Assembly: GCF_028649475.1 (NCBI RefSeq)
Contig: NZ_JAQSIP010000003.1
Coordinates: forward strand, 124,001 to 188,000
Direction of reading: 5' to 3'
Length of the DNA stretch: 64,000 nucleotides
Origin: Curvibacter cyanobacteriorum
GTDB lineage: Bacteria; Pseudomonadota; Gammaproteobacteria; Burkholderiales; Burkholderiaceae_C
A program made the position numbers and the translations under genes. Below are positions 1 through 8,883 of this stretch, piece by piece. Below the pieces are notes generated by a model, which did not search any database, was not told where the DNA came from, and was given only the letters and a program-made list of their open reading frames with translations. The stretch's first letter is position 1; each line of letters starts with the position of its first letter.

Positions 1-723
1 CACCTGGCCCGTGAGCGCGATCGGCTGGCCTTGCTGCAAGCGGCCATCGAGGCCGGTTTCAGCCACCTCGACACCTCGCCGCTGTACGGCTTTGGCCTGG
101 CCGAAGCCAGTGTTGGCGCGCTGCCGCCCGAATGGGCCCGCCGCGTCAGTGTGGCCACCAAGGTGGGCTTGTACGGCCCCACCGGTGCGGGCCACAGCGT
201 GCCCGAGTTGTATGCGCGCAAGGTCTTGGGCAAGGCCTTCAAGGGCCTGAACCGGGCCGTGGTCGACTGGCAGTTGGGGCGCGCGCGGCAAAGCTTCGAG
301 GCCAGCCTGCGCCGCCTGCGCCGCAACGAGGTGGATGTGCTGTTCCTACACGAACCGGTGGCCGACCTCATCGCAGGCGACGAATGGCTGGGCTGGCTGC
401 AGTCGCTGCAGCAGGCGGGGCGCATCCGCCACTGGGGGGTGGCCGGCGAGGCCCCGGCCGTGGCGGCCATGCTGCGCCAGCACCCCGCCTTGACGCCGGT
501 GGTCCAGGTGCGCGACAGCCTGAGCCAGCGCCAGGCCGATGTGCTGGGGGCGGCCCAGCGGCCGCTGCAGTTCACCTATGGCTACCTGGCCGACCCTGCG
601 GGCGCCCCGCAACCGGTCGAGCTGCGGCTGCGCGAGGCGCTGGCCCGCAACCCCGAGGGGTCCATTTTGGTGTCGACGCGTCGCCTGGACCGGGTGGCTG
701 CGCTGGCGCGACTGGCCGACTGA
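1..723 (+). CDS. Aldo/keto reductase family protein (5' truncated by window edge)
   Basis: The frame is open from base 1, so the true start lies upstream; 240 codons are visible. The visible part starts inside the TIM barrel: a GFSHLDTSPLYG segment gives the family's catalytic Asp/Tyr pair, and a DVLFLHEP strand and a GRIRHWGV strand follow. The C-terminal region typical of NAD(P)H-dependent aldo/keto reductases is shorter and diverged. The substrate cannot be told; sugar dehydrogenase-like reductases of this family share the pattern. It ends about 120 bp before the Crp/Fnr gene on the same strand. Confidence 0.75.
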   Translation, partial: HLARERDRLALLQAAIEAGFSHLDTSPLYGFGLAEASVGALPPEWARRVSVATKVGLYGPTGAGHSVPELYARKVLGKAFKGLNRAVVDWQLGRARQSFEASLRRLRRNEVDVLFLHEPVADLIAGDEWLGWLQSLQQAGRIRHWGVAGEAPAVAAMLRQHPALTPVVQVRDSLSQRQADVLGAAQRPLQFTYGYLADPAGAPQPVELRLREALARNPEGSILVSTRRLDRVAALARLAD

Positions 724-843
724 CGCCGCGAAGCTCCCCATTTGCACCGACTCGGTGCACCCCTGTGCGCAGGGCGGGGCCGCACGCATCGCCTTTGACC
801 TGCCTCAATGTGTGCGCAGGGGGGCTGCGGCACAGTCGCTCCC

Positions 844-1467
844 ATGTTGCCCTCTGAGTATTTTGGTTTGTCCCTCGAACACGAGGCGATCCCCGCGGGT
901 CAGGTGCTGCTCACCCGGCAGGCTGTGTCCCCCTGGGTGACCTTTGTCGAATCGGGGCGGGTGGTGCTGGGCCTGCGCGACGGGACCGCCATGAGCCATC
1001 AGTTGGGCGTCGTCGAAGGCCCCTTCTGGCTCGAGGCCGCGTCGGCCGTGCTCAACCTGCCCGAGGTGGTCGACGCCTTGACCGAAACCCCGGTGGTGCT
1101 GCGCCGCATGCCGTTGCCTGCCTTCCAGCGCACGGTGGCGGCCCTGGCCAGCCCGGCACGCAAGCTGCTGCAGGACGTGTCACGGTCGCAGCGGCAGCAG
1201 ACCGAGCTGGCGGTCAGCCGCCTGGCGATGGACGCCGAGGCGCGCTGCGCGCGCTGGTTGCTCAACCACGCCGACCAGGCCAGCCAGGGCGTGATGAACG
1301 TGCTGCTGAGCCAGCGCAAGCGCCTGATCGCTGCCGAGCTGGGCATTGCCCCCGAAACCCTGTCGCGCGTGCTGCGCCACCTGCGCGAGCGCAGCCTGAT
1401 CGCGGGCTCGGGGCGCAACCTCACCTTGCTGGACCCGAGCGGCCTGCAAAGTCTGGCGGGCGGCTGA
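844..1467 (+). CDS. Crp/Fnr family transcriptional regulator
   Basis: A 207-residue protein with an N-terminal cyclic-nucleotide-binding-like beta-barrel and a C-terminal winged helix-turn-helix. The recognition region contains RLIAAELGIAPETLSRVLRHL, the classic Crp-type HTH (roughly residues 160-180). There is no N-terminal cysteine cluster of the FNR iron-sulfur kind, so the effector is unknown. An upstream in-frame GTG at 808 is possible, but the ATG at 844 gives the usual family N-terminus (MLPSEYFGLSLEHE). The targets cannot be inferred; it stands alone between an aldo/keto reductase and a diguanylate cyclase. Confidence 0.8.
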   Translation: MLPSEYFGLSLEHEAIPAGQVLLTRQAVSPWVTFVESGRVVLGLRDGTAMSHQLGVVEGPFWLEAASAVLNLPEVVDALTETPVVLRRMPLPAFQRTVAALASPARKLLQDVSRSQRQQTELAVSRLAMDAEARCARWLLNHADQASQGVMNVLLSQRKRLIAAELGIAPETLSRVLRHLRERSLIAGSGRNLTLLDPSGLQSLAGG

Positions 1468-1620
1468 GCGCCCCCTTCCCTGGCTAGGGTTCACCCTAGA
1501 CGCAGTGGTCATTTTTTGCTTATTTCCGTATAGTCACAGTTAGTTACAAATCAACTTGCCGGACTTGTCGGTGTACCTTGCCTGTTTCATGTCAGTGCGG
1601 CCTGAAAGGCACAGCGGGCC

Positions 1621-3666
1621 GTGCTGTGGGTGGCGCCAGTGAGCGCGCCTCACCTGCCTGGGCGCCCTTGGCGGCTGGCCCACAGCCTGCGTGCGCGCGT
1701 CTGGTGGGTGGCGGCCGTGCCCGCCTTGCTGGCGGTGGCCCTGGCGGTTGGCTGGATGGGCTGGCGCGGCGAAGCGTTGGCCTTGTCACAAATGGCCCAG
1801 GCCCAGGCGGCCGACGTGGCCTTGCTGGCCAGCCTGATCGAGGCCCGCGCCGAACAGACCCGGGCCACCCTGGGGGTGTTGGCACGCGACCTGACGCCTG
1901 AACGCCTGAACCCCGCCCGCACCGCGCCCGACGCCTGGGCCACCCAACGCGCGGTGCTGCGCACCTTCGATTTTGTGGATGTGGCCGCGGCCGACGGTCG
2001 CCCACTCTGGCGTCAGAGCCAGGTGCCGCTGCTGCCGGCCGACCTGGACGAGGCCGTGGCCCGCCTGCGCACGCGCACCCTGGCCGAGGGGCAAGACCAG
2101 TGGCTGGCGCCGTTGGGTCGCTGGCCCAGTGAAAAGCCCCTGGCCTTGATGTCCACCGTGGTGCGCGGTCCCTTGGGCGAGGTGCGTGGCGTGCTGGTGG
2201 CGGGCCTGTCGATGTATTCCAGTCAATTGCTGCCACCGCTGGTGTCGCAGTCTGCTTTCCAGGGCGAAACCCTGCTGGTCTACACCGCCGAGGGCCGCTT
2301 GTTGCACCACCCGCAGGCCTCGCGCCTGCTGGGCCTGGTGCAGGACGAGGCGGCTTGGGGGCCGGTGCTGGCCCGTGGTCTGGCGCCGTCCAGTGGGCCT
2401 GAGGACCGAGCGGTGTCGCAGCAGGTGGGCGACGCATTGGTCAGCCAGGCTGTGGTGCCCAGTTGGCAGTGGCGGGTGGCGCGCATCAGTCCGGTGAGCT
2501 CGGTCCTGGCGCCTTACCAGGCCCTGCGTCGCCAGGCGCTGGGCCTGGCCGGGGTGGCCGCGGTGCTGGCGGCGGCCTTGGCCACCTATGCCTTGCGCCA
2601 CCTGATCCAGCCCGTCACCCAGCTGCGCCGCCGGGCCTTGCAGGTGCTCGAGCGCTCGGCCCCGGCCGCCAGCGACTGGCCCCAGGCGGGCGGCGAGGTG
2701 GGCGAGCTGATCACCATCCTGCGCCAGATCGCCCTGGCCCAGGAGCGCGAACACCAGCGCCTGCGCGTCATGGTGGGGCAGCTGGAGGCGATCCTCGAGC
2801 ACGCGTCGATCGGCATCGTGGTGACGCGCCACCGCACCCTGGAGCTGTTGGGCCACCAGGCCAGCGCCATGCTGGGCTACGCCCCTGGCGAGCTGCACGG
2901 CCAACCGGCGCGGGTGCTGTACCCGTCGGAAGCGGCCTATGCCGAGCTGGGTCAGCAGGTGCGCCAGCAGTTCTGCGAGCGTGGCCATTTCGATGGCGAG
3001 CTGGTGTTCCGGCGCAAGGACGGCAGCGATTTCTGGGTCCACATGCTGGGCCGTGGTGTGGTGCCGGACGACCCCGAGGGCGGCACGATCTGGATCTTTG
3101 ACGACATCACCGCCGAGCGCGAAGCGCGGCGTGAACTGTCATGGAGCGCCACCCACGACAGCCTGACCGGCCTGGTCAACCGCCGTGAGCTGGAGCAGCG
3201 TCTGGCGCGCCTGCTGCAGGCCGAACCCACCGAGTTCAGCCCGGGCGAGGACGCGGTTCGGGGTTGCCTGCTGTTTGTCGATCTGGACCACTTCAAGCCC
3301 ATCAACGACGGTGCCGGCCACGCCGCGGGCGACCTGGCGCTGCAGCAGATCGCGCGCCTGATGGAGGCGCAGGTGCGTCAGAGCGACACCGTGGGCCGCT
3401 TGGGCGGCGATGAATTCGCCTTGCTGCTGCCGGCGTGTTCGGTCGAGCGCGCCGAGCAGATTGCCGACAGCCTGTGCCGCTCCGTGGCCGACTGGCCCTT
3501 GGTGTTTGAAGGCCAGTCCTACCCGATTGGTTGCAGCATCGGCCTGGTCGCCTTGACCCCCGCGCTGGGGGACGTGCGCGCCGTGCTGCACGCGGCCGAC
3601 ATGGCCTGCTACCGGGCCAAGCGCGCGGGCCGCAACCGCGTGGCCCAGCACGAGCTGGTGGCCTGA
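1621..3666 (+). CDS. Membrane diguanylate cyclase, Cache-PAS-GGDEF
   Basis: A 681-residue inner-membrane signalling protein predicted to make c-di-GMP from two GTP. There is a TM segment at about residues 28-47, a periplasmic sensor region (about 50-300, Cache-like, inferred from architecture), a second TM at about 305-326, a linker, a PAS domain (about 390-510, ending IWIFDDITAERE) and a C-terminal GGDEF domain. The active-site motif is canonical (GGDEF at 595-599), and an allosteric I-site RxxD (R586-QSD589) sits five residues upstream, so product inhibition is likely. The start is a GTG at 1621; it is not certain, but the first TM follows closely. It converges on xdhB. Confidence 0.85.
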   Translation: MLWVAPVSAPHLPGRPWRLAHSLRARVWWVAAVPALLAVALAVGWMGWRGEALALSQMAQAQAADVALLASLIEARAEQTRATLGVLARDLTPERLNPARTAPDAWATQRAVLRTFDFVDVAAADGRPLWRQSQVPLLPADLDEAVARLRTRTLAEGQDQWLAPLGRWPSEKPLALMSTVVRGPLGEVRGVLVAGLSMYSSQLLPPLVSQSAFQGETLLVYTAEGRLLHHPQASRLLGLVQDEAAWGPVLARGLAPSSGPEDRAVSQQVGDALVSQAVVPSWQWRVARISPVSSVLAPYQALRRQALGLAGVAAVLAAALATYALRHLIQPVTQLRRRALQVLERSAPAASDWPQAGGEVGELITILRQIALAQEREHQRLRVMVGQLEAILEHASIGIVVTRHRTLELLGHQASAMLGYAPGELHGQPARVLYPSEAAYAELGQQVRQQFCERGHFDGELVFRRKDGSDFWVHMLGRGVVPDDPEGGTIWIFDDITAEREARRELSWSATHDSLTGLVNRRELEQRLARLLQAEPTEFSPGEDAVRGCLLFVDLDHFKPINDGAGHAAGDLALQQIARLMEAQVRQSDTVGRLGGDEFALLLPACSVERAEQIADSLCRSVADWPLVFEGQSYPIGCSIGLVALTPALGDVRAVLHAADMACYRAKRAGRNRVAQHELVA

Positions 3667-3818
3667 GGCGACCCGCAGCCCTGGGGCCGTCAGCCCGCGG
3701 CCAGCGCTTTCGGGGCTGGGCTGCACGGCACCCCCGCGCCTGCCCGTGGCGCAAGTACTGACCCCGCCCGGCACAGGCCCGGCGGCCGCGGCGCGCCGGT
3801 CCTCAGCGCGCCCGCGCC
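3667..3818. other. Intergenic gap between convergent genes
   Basis: This 152-bp G+C-rich gap separates the GGDEF gene from the convergent xdhB. I see no ORF with coding character and no clear intrinsic terminator with a U tract. In particular it contains no xdhC, which commonly follows xdhB. Confidence 0.5.
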
Positions 3819-6179
3819 TCAGGGCCGTTGCAGGGCCTCGAGCACATGCTCGGCGGTGGCCGGGGCTTCAAGTTGCACGGGGCCACCGCGGCCGGCCCGG
3901 GTGCGGGCCTGGGCCACGGCGTCCTTGAGGGCTTCGAACACGCTGATCGCCAGCATGAAGGGCGGCTCACCCACGGCCTTGCTGCCGTGGACGTTGTCCT
4001 CGCGGTTCGGCTCGGGCCACAGGTCCACCTTGAAGTGGGCCGGGATGTCGCCGGTGGCCGGGATCTTGTAGGTGCTGGGCGCGTGCGTGCTGAGGTAGCC
4101 CTTGTCGTTCCAGACCAGCTGCTCGGTGGTCAGCCAGCCCATGCCCTGCACAAAGCCGCCCTCGATCTGGCCGATGTCGATCGCAGGGTTGATGCTGCGG
4201 CCCACGTCGTGCAGGATGTCCACCTTAAGCACCCGGCTTTCGCCCGTCAGGGTGTCGATGGCCACCTCGGTGCAAGCGGCGCCGTAGCTGAAGTAATAGA
4301 AGGGCCGCCCCGTCAGGGTGGTCTTGTCGTAGTGGATCTTGGGCGTGCGGTAGAAGCCGTCGCTCCACAACTGGATGCGGTTGGCATAGGCCATCTGCAC
4401 CACGTCCTTGAAGCGCCGCGTCGTGCTGGGTGAAATCACCTGCCCCGCCTCGAAGCGGATGGCGCCCGCCCCGCAGCCGTCCAGGCCGCAGACAAAGCTG
4501 GCCAGGTTGTCGCGCACATGGCGGGCCGCAAACTGGGCGGCGCGTCCGTTCAGGTCGGTGCCGCTGCTGGCCGCGGTGGCGCTGGCGTTGGGCACTTTGG
4601 CGGTGTCGCTGGCGCTGACCCGCACCTGGTCGAAGCCCACCCCCAGCTCGTCGGCCACGATCTGCGCCACTTTGGTGTGCAGACCTTGCCCCATTTCGGT
4701 GCCTCCGTGGTTCACCAGCACGCTGCCGTCGGTGTAGACGTGTACCAAGGCCCCGGCCTGGTTGAACAGCGTGGCGGTGAAGGAGATGCCGAACTTCACC
4801 GGCGTGATGGCCAGCCCGCGTTGCAGCACCGGTTGGCTGGCGTTCCAGGCCGCGATGGCCTGCTGGCGGCGCCGGTAGTCGCTGCTGTGCTCCAGTGTAT
4901 TGAGCAGGGGCTCGAGGATGTTGTCCTCGACCGTCATTTGGTAGTGGGTGACGTTGCGGTCCTCGGTGCCGTACAGGTTGCGCAGGCGCACATCCAGCGG
5001 GTCCAGGCCGAGGTGGCGCGCGATGTCGCCGAGGATGCTCTCGATCACGATCACGCCCTGCGGGCCCCCAAAACCACGGAAGGCGGTGTGGCTCTGGGTG
5101 TTGGTCTTGCAGCGGTAGGAGACGATCTCCACGTCTTCCAGGAAGTAGGCGTTGTCGGCGTGGAAGATGGCGCGGTCGGCCACCGGCCCGCTGAGGTCGG
5201 CGCTGAAGCCGCAGTTGGCCAGCATCGTCAGCTGCAGGCCGTGCAGGCGGCCCTGGTCGTCAAAGCCCACGGTGTAGTCGTAGGCAAACGGGTGGCGCTT
5301 GCCGGTGATCATGAAGTCGTCGTCGCGGTCCAGGCGCAGCTTGACCGGGCAGCGCAGCTTGCGCGCGGCCAGCGCGGCCCACACCGCCAGGTGACCGGCC
5401 TGGGTTTCCTTGCCGCCAAAGCCACCACCGAGGCGTCGGCATTCGACGCGCACGTCGTGGTTGGCCACGCCCAGCGCATGGGCCACCCAGTGCTGCACCT
5501 CGCCCGGGTGCTGGGTGCTGGTGTAGATCCACCACTGGCCTTGCTCCAGTGGCAGCGCGTAGGCGATCTGGCCTTCCAGGTAAAAGTGCTCCTGGCCGCC
5601 CACTTCCAGGCTGCCGCTCAGGGTGTGCAGGGCCTGGCTCAGGGCGCGTTCGGGTTCGCCCCGGCGCACCGTGACCGGGGGCAGCACATAGCTTTGGGCC
5701 GCGTGCGCAGCGCGCGGGCTCAGCACCGGCGGCAGGGCTTCGATGTCGGGCCGCACCAGGCGGGCCGCGCGGCGTGCGGTCTGCACGCTGTCGGCCACCA
5801 CCAGGCCGATGACCTGGCCGATGTGCTGCACGGTGTCGAACGCGAACACCGGCTCGTCGTGGCTGAAGGCGGCCAGCAGGGGGTCGCCGGGCACGTCGGC
5901 CGCCAGCACCACGTCGCGCACCCCGGGCACCGCCAGCGCGGCGCTGCAGTCGACGCCGCGCAGGCGGCCATGCGCCACGGGCGACAGGATGGGCGAGGCG
6001 TGCAGGGTGCCACGCACCTCGGCGATGTCGTCAATGTAGGTGGCCGCGCCGGCCACCTGGGCGGCGGCGCTTTCGTGGTGTTGCGAGCGGCCACAGCTGG
6101 CGTTGGCGGCATCCGGGGCCACCGGGGCGGCGCTGGGGCTGTGGGTGGCGGGGGTTGGGGCGTTGGCGATGGAGGTCAT
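3819..6179 (-). CDS. xdhB: Xanthine dehydrogenase molybdenum-binding subunit
   Basis: A 786-residue large subunit that oxidises hypoxanthine/xanthine to urate at a Mo-pterin centre. The conserved cofactor loops are visible: GGGFGGKETQAG, FRGFGGPQG, MGQGLHTKVAQI, and the C-terminal VGEPPFML segment that carries the catalytic glutamate of the family. The length matches the bipartite bacterial enzyme (XdhA+XdhB). The ATG at 6179 was chosen because it overlaps the xdhA stop as ATGA; an in-frame extension to 6272 would lie inside xdhA. The xdhA-xdhB pair is translationally coupled. No xdhC follows, so cofactor sulfuration must come from elsewhere. Confidence 0.95.
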   Translation of the reverse strand: MTSIANAPTPATHSPSAAPVAPDAANASCGRSQHHESAAAQVAGAATYIDDIAEVRGTLHASPILSPVAHGRLRGVDCSAALAVPGVRDVVLAADVPGDPLLAAFSHDEPVFAFDTVQHIGQVIGLVVADSVQTARRAARLVRPDIEALPPVLSPRAAHAAQSYVLPPVTVRRGEPERALSQALHTLSGSLEVGGQEHFYLEGQIAYALPLEQGQWWIYTSTQHPGEVQHWVAHALGVANHDVRVECRRLGGGFGGKETQAGHLAVWAALAARKLRCPVKLRLDRDDDFMITGKRHPFAYDYTVGFDDQGRLHGLQLTMLANCGFSADLSGPVADRAIFHADNAYFLEDVEIVSYRCKTNTQSHTAFRGFGGPQGVIVIESILGDIARHLGLDPLDVRLRNLYGTEDRNVTHYQMTVEDNILEPLLNTLEHSSDYRRRQQAIAAWNASQPVLQRGLAITPVKFGISFTATLFNQAGALVHVYTDGSVLVNHGGTEMGQGLHTKVAQIVADELGVGFDQVRVSASDTAKVPNASATAASSGTDLNGRAAQFAARHVRDNLASFVCGLDGCGAGAIRFEAGQVISPSTTRRFKDVVQMAYANRIQLWSDGFYRTPKIHYDKTTLTGRPFYYFSYGAACTEVAIDTLTGESRVLKVDILHDVGRSINPAIDIGQIEGGFVQGMGWLTTEQLVWNDKGYLSTHAPSTYKIPATGDIPAHFKVDLWPEPNREDNVHGSKAVGEPPFMLAISVFEALKDAVAQARTRAGRGGPVQLEAPATAEHVLEALQRP

Positions 6180-7750
6180 GCGGCCACCTTGGGGGCTTGG
6201 AAAGTCAGGTCCAGCGTGGCGGGGTCCAGGCGCTGCAGGTCGATGGTGCTCAGGCCCTGGCTGTCCAGCCACAGGCGTTGCAACAGGTTGCCCAGCACTT
6301 CGCGGCGGTAGGCGCTGCTGGCGCGCATGTCCGAGATCGGACTGAACTCGCTGCGCAGCACCTCGGCAGCCTGCTGCACGCTGGCCGGTTGCCAGGCCTG
6401 ACCGCGCAGGGCGGCCTCGGTGGCGCTGGCGCGCACCGGGGTGGCGGCCACGCCGCCGACACCGATCGAGGCGCTTTGCACCTGCCCGTCCTGCAGTTGC
6501 AAACGCACGGCCAGGCAGACGGCGGAGATGTCGTCGTCCTGCCGCTTGGAGATCTTGTAGGCGCGCAGCAGTTCGCCGGTCTGTGGGCGCGGCACCTTGA
6601 TCCAGGCCAGCACCTCATCGGGGCGCATGACGTTTTGGCGGTAGCCGGTGTAGAGCTGCTCGAGCGGGAACTCGCGGTGCACGATGCGCCCGGCCTGGCG
6701 ACCCCGCCCGGCTTCCCAGCGCATCAGCACCACATGGGCGCCGAGGGCAATCAGCAGCGGCATGCTGTCGCCAATCGGCGACCCATTGGCCACATTGCCG
6801 CCCAGCGTGCCCGAGTTGCGCACTGGCAGGCCGGCAAAGCGGCTGGCAAAGCGGTGCAGTTGCGGGCGGTCGGCCACCAGCGCCTCGAAGGCCTCGGTCA
6901 GGGTGACGGCGGCGCCGATCGCGAGGTGGTGCGGGTAATGTTCGACCCGGCGCAGCTCGGCGGTGCGGGTCAGGTCCAGCACCTGCTCGAACTGGCGGTG
7001 TTGCTTGGTGATCCACAGGCCCACGTCGGTGCAGCCGGCCACCAGCTGGGCCTGGGGGTGCGCGGCACGGGCCTGTAGCAGGCCTTGCAGGGTGGTGGGC
7101 GCGAGGTAGCCGGGGGCGTCAGACGCCGCAGCGGGCGCGGCGTCGGGCTGGATCGCGCGCAGGCGCTGCGCCAGTTCGGCTTCGTTGACCTGCTGGCGCG
7201 GCAGCTCGCCCATGCGCTGGGCAGCGTCAAAAATCGGTCGGTAGCCGGTGCAGCGGCACAGGTTGCCCGACAGGGCCTCCACCGCCTGTTCGCGCGTCAC
7301 GCCCTGCCCTTGGCCGACCTGGTTCTGGTACAGGCCAAACAGGCTCATCACGAAACCCGGCGTGCAAAAGCCGCATTGCGAGCCGTGGCACTGCACCAGG
7401 GCTTCTTGCACCGGGTGCAGTTCACTGGGTTCGGCCTGGGGCTCGACGGCTTGGATCAGCGGGTCCTGGGCCAGGTCTTCGGCGGTCCACAGCGCCAAGC
7501 CGTCCACCGACTGGGCCAGGCGGATGCAGCTGTTGATGGCACGGTACTTGATTGCGTTGTCACCGGCGCTGGCATCGAGTTCGCCCAGCACCACGGTGCA
7601 GGCACCACAGTCCCCTTCGCCGCAACCTTCCTTGGTTCCTGTGCAGTGCAGCTCGTCTCGCAGCAGGTCCAGCAGGGTCTGGGTGGGTGTTACATTGCCC
7701 AGCGAGACAAGCTGGCCACGGCGCAAAAATCGGATCGGTCTGGTGTGCAT
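6176..7750 (-). CDS. xdhA: Xanthine dehydrogenase FAD/iron-sulfur subunit
   Basis: A 524-residue small subunit. The N-terminal plant-type [2Fe-2S] ferredoxin domain has C43, C48 and C51 (EGCGEGDCGACTV). The second [2Fe-2S] domain has the CHGSQCGFCTPGF and CRCTGYRPI motifs. An FAD-binding domain of the CO-dehydrogenase flavoprotein type follows (LVAGCTDVGLW; SGTLGGNVANGSPIGDS), then the CODH C-terminal domain. It passes electrons from XdhB to NAD. The ATG at 7750 gives the family N-terminus (MHTRPIRFLRRGQ); an upstream in-frame extension to 7912 would run into the divergent lysR gene. It is first in the xdhAB operon. Confidence 0.95.
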   Translation of the reverse strand: MHTRPIRFLRRGQLVSLGNVTPTQTLLDLLRDELHCTGTKEGCGEGDCGACTVVLGELDASAGDNAIKYRAINSCIRLAQSVDGLALWTAEDLAQDPLIQAVEPQAEPSELHPVQEALVQCHGSQCGFCTPGFVMSLFGLYQNQVGQGQGVTREQAVEALSGNLCRCTGYRPIFDAAQRMGELPRQQVNEAELAQRLRAIQPDAAPAAASDAPGYLAPTTLQGLLQARAAHPQAQLVAGCTDVGLWITKQHRQFEQVLDLTRTAELRRVEHYPHHLAIGAAVTLTEAFEALVADRPQLHRFASRFAGLPVRNSGTLGGNVANGSPIGDSMPLLIALGAHVVLMRWEAGRGRQAGRIVHREFPLEQLYTGYRQNVMRPDEVLAWIKVPRPQTGELLRAYKISKRQDDDISAVCLAVRLQLQDGQVQSASIGVGGVAATPVRASATEAALRGQAWQPASVQQAAEVLRSEFSPISDMRASSAYRREVLGNLLQRLWLDSQGLSTIDLQRLDPATLDLTFQAPKVAA

Positions 7751-7855
7751 GGGGTATCGGGTGAGCCCGTGAAGTGAAGTCCCTGCGCGTGAGGGTAGGG
7801 CGAGCGCAAGCCGCCAGCATAAGCGTTGACGTATGACAAGAATGCAGGCCCTGCT
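7751..7855. promoter_or_regulatory. Divergent xdhA / lysR intergenic region
   Basis: This 105-bp gap between two divergent start codons must hold promoters for both xdhAB and the LysR gene, and by family precedent a LysR box (T-N11-A). I could not place a convincing -35/-10 pair or a strong T-N11-A palindrome by eye, so only the region is given. Confidence 0.4.
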
Positions 7856-8788
7856 ATGAGAGACCAAGCCCTTTTCGACAAGATAGACCTCCATTTGATA
7901 AGGGTCTTGCACACCGTGTTAACCGAACGCAGCGTTTCGCGCGCCGCCATCCGTCTGGGCATGCACCAGCCCGCCGTTTCGGCGGCGCTGAAGCGCCTGC
8001 GTGACCTGGCCGACGACCCGCTGCTGGTGCGCTCGGGTTCTGGCATGACGCCCACCGACGCCGGACTGCGCATGGTGGAACCGGCCGCCAGCATTTTGCG
8101 TGCCGCCGAGGTGCTGTTCACCGATGTGCGGGGCTTCGACCCGCGCACCGCGCGCAACACCTTCCGCGTGGCGGCCAGTGATTACCTGGACCCCCTCTTC
8201 CTGCCCCAGTTGGTGGCGCAGATCAAGACCCAGGCGCCGTTCTGCCAGATCGAAATCCACGCCCTGTCGGCCGACACCCATTACCACGCTCACCTCTCGC
8301 AAGGGCAGGTCGACGTGGTGATCGGCAACTGGCCCAAGCCGCCGGACGACCTGCACATGGGGCGCTTGTTTGGTGACGAGGTGGTGTGCCTGGTCAGCCA
8401 GGACCACCCCGCCGTGCGGCGCGGCTGGGACCAGGCCGCCTGGCTGGCGGCTGAACACATCGCGCCCACGCCGACCCACCCGGGCGCCCGCGGTGTGATC
8501 GACGACCACCTCGACGCCCAGGGCTTGCAGCGCAACATCACCGCGCGCTGCTCGCATTTCAGCTTGATCCCGAGCATGGTGGCCAGCAGCCTGCTGGTGC
8601 TGAGCACCGGGCGCCAGTTCTGCGAGCGCTTTGTCGACCGCTACCCGCTGCGCATCCTGCCGTGCCCGGTCGAATTCCCGCGCCTCATGTATTACCAGTT
8701 GTGGCATGAGCGTACCCACACCTCGGCCGCCGGGGCCTGGTTGCGGGACCGCGTCAAGTCGGTGGCGGCGTCGCTACGGAAAGAGTAG
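7856..8788 (+). CDS. LysR family transcriptional regulator, divergent to xdhAB
   Basis: A 310-residue LTTR. The N-terminal winged HTH (LHLIRVLHTVLTERSVSRAA then GMHQPAVSAALKRLR) is followed by a periplasmic-binding-like effector domain. The sequence resembles the NodD/SyrM-like clade more than CbbR. A TTG at 7826 could add ten residues, but the ATG at 7856 gives a standard LTTR N-terminus. The position, divergent from xdhA across about 105 bp, is the usual arrangement for a regulator of the neighbouring operon. Control of purine oxidation is therefore likely, with a purine intermediate as possible coinducer (inference). Confidence 0.9.
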   Translation: MRDQALFDKIDLHLIRVLHTVLTERSVSRAAIRLGMHQPAVSAALKRLRDLADDPLLVRSGSGMTPTDAGLRMVEPAASILRAAEVLFTDVRGFDPRTARNTFRVAASDYLDPLFLPQLVAQIKTQAPFCQIEIHALSADTHYHAHLSQGQVDVVIGNWPKPPDDLHMGRLFGDEVVCLVSQDHPAVRRGWDQAAWLAAEHIAPTPTHPGARGVIDDHLDAQGLQRNITARCSHFSLIPSMVASSLLVLSTGRQFCERFVDRYPLRILPCPVEFPRLMYYQLWHERTHTSAAGAWLRDRVKSVAASLRKE

Positions 8789-8847
8789 CGCCTGATGCCC
8801 AAGCCACGCCCCCACGTCTTTGTTTTCGCCCTTTGAGGAGCCCCGCG

Positions 8848-8883
8848 ATGAGCCCCCAATTTTTGAGAAAATCTGGCGCATGA
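8848..8883 (+). CDS. Putative 11-residue leader peptide coupled to the ABC ATPase
   Basis: A short ORF (MSPQFLRKSGA) starts at an ATG 7 bp after a good Shine-Dalgarno (GAGGAG, 8835-8840). It ends with a TGA at 8881-8883 that overlaps the ATG of the ABC ATPase (8880-8882) as ATGA. The ATPase start has no recognisable Shine-Dalgarno of its own. This is consistent with translational coupling through a tiny upstream ORF. Whether the peptide itself has a role is unknown, and expression is not shown. Confidence 0.4.
   Translation: MSPQFLRKSGA

Noticed and set aside
1592-2437. Long minus-strand ORF opposite the GGDEF gene
   Set aside because: Its Pro/Arg/Ala-rich composition and overlap with a well-supported gene mark it as a high-GC shadow frame. 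The same holds for the long opposite-strand frames at 4518-6311, 29592-32189 and 44686-46899.
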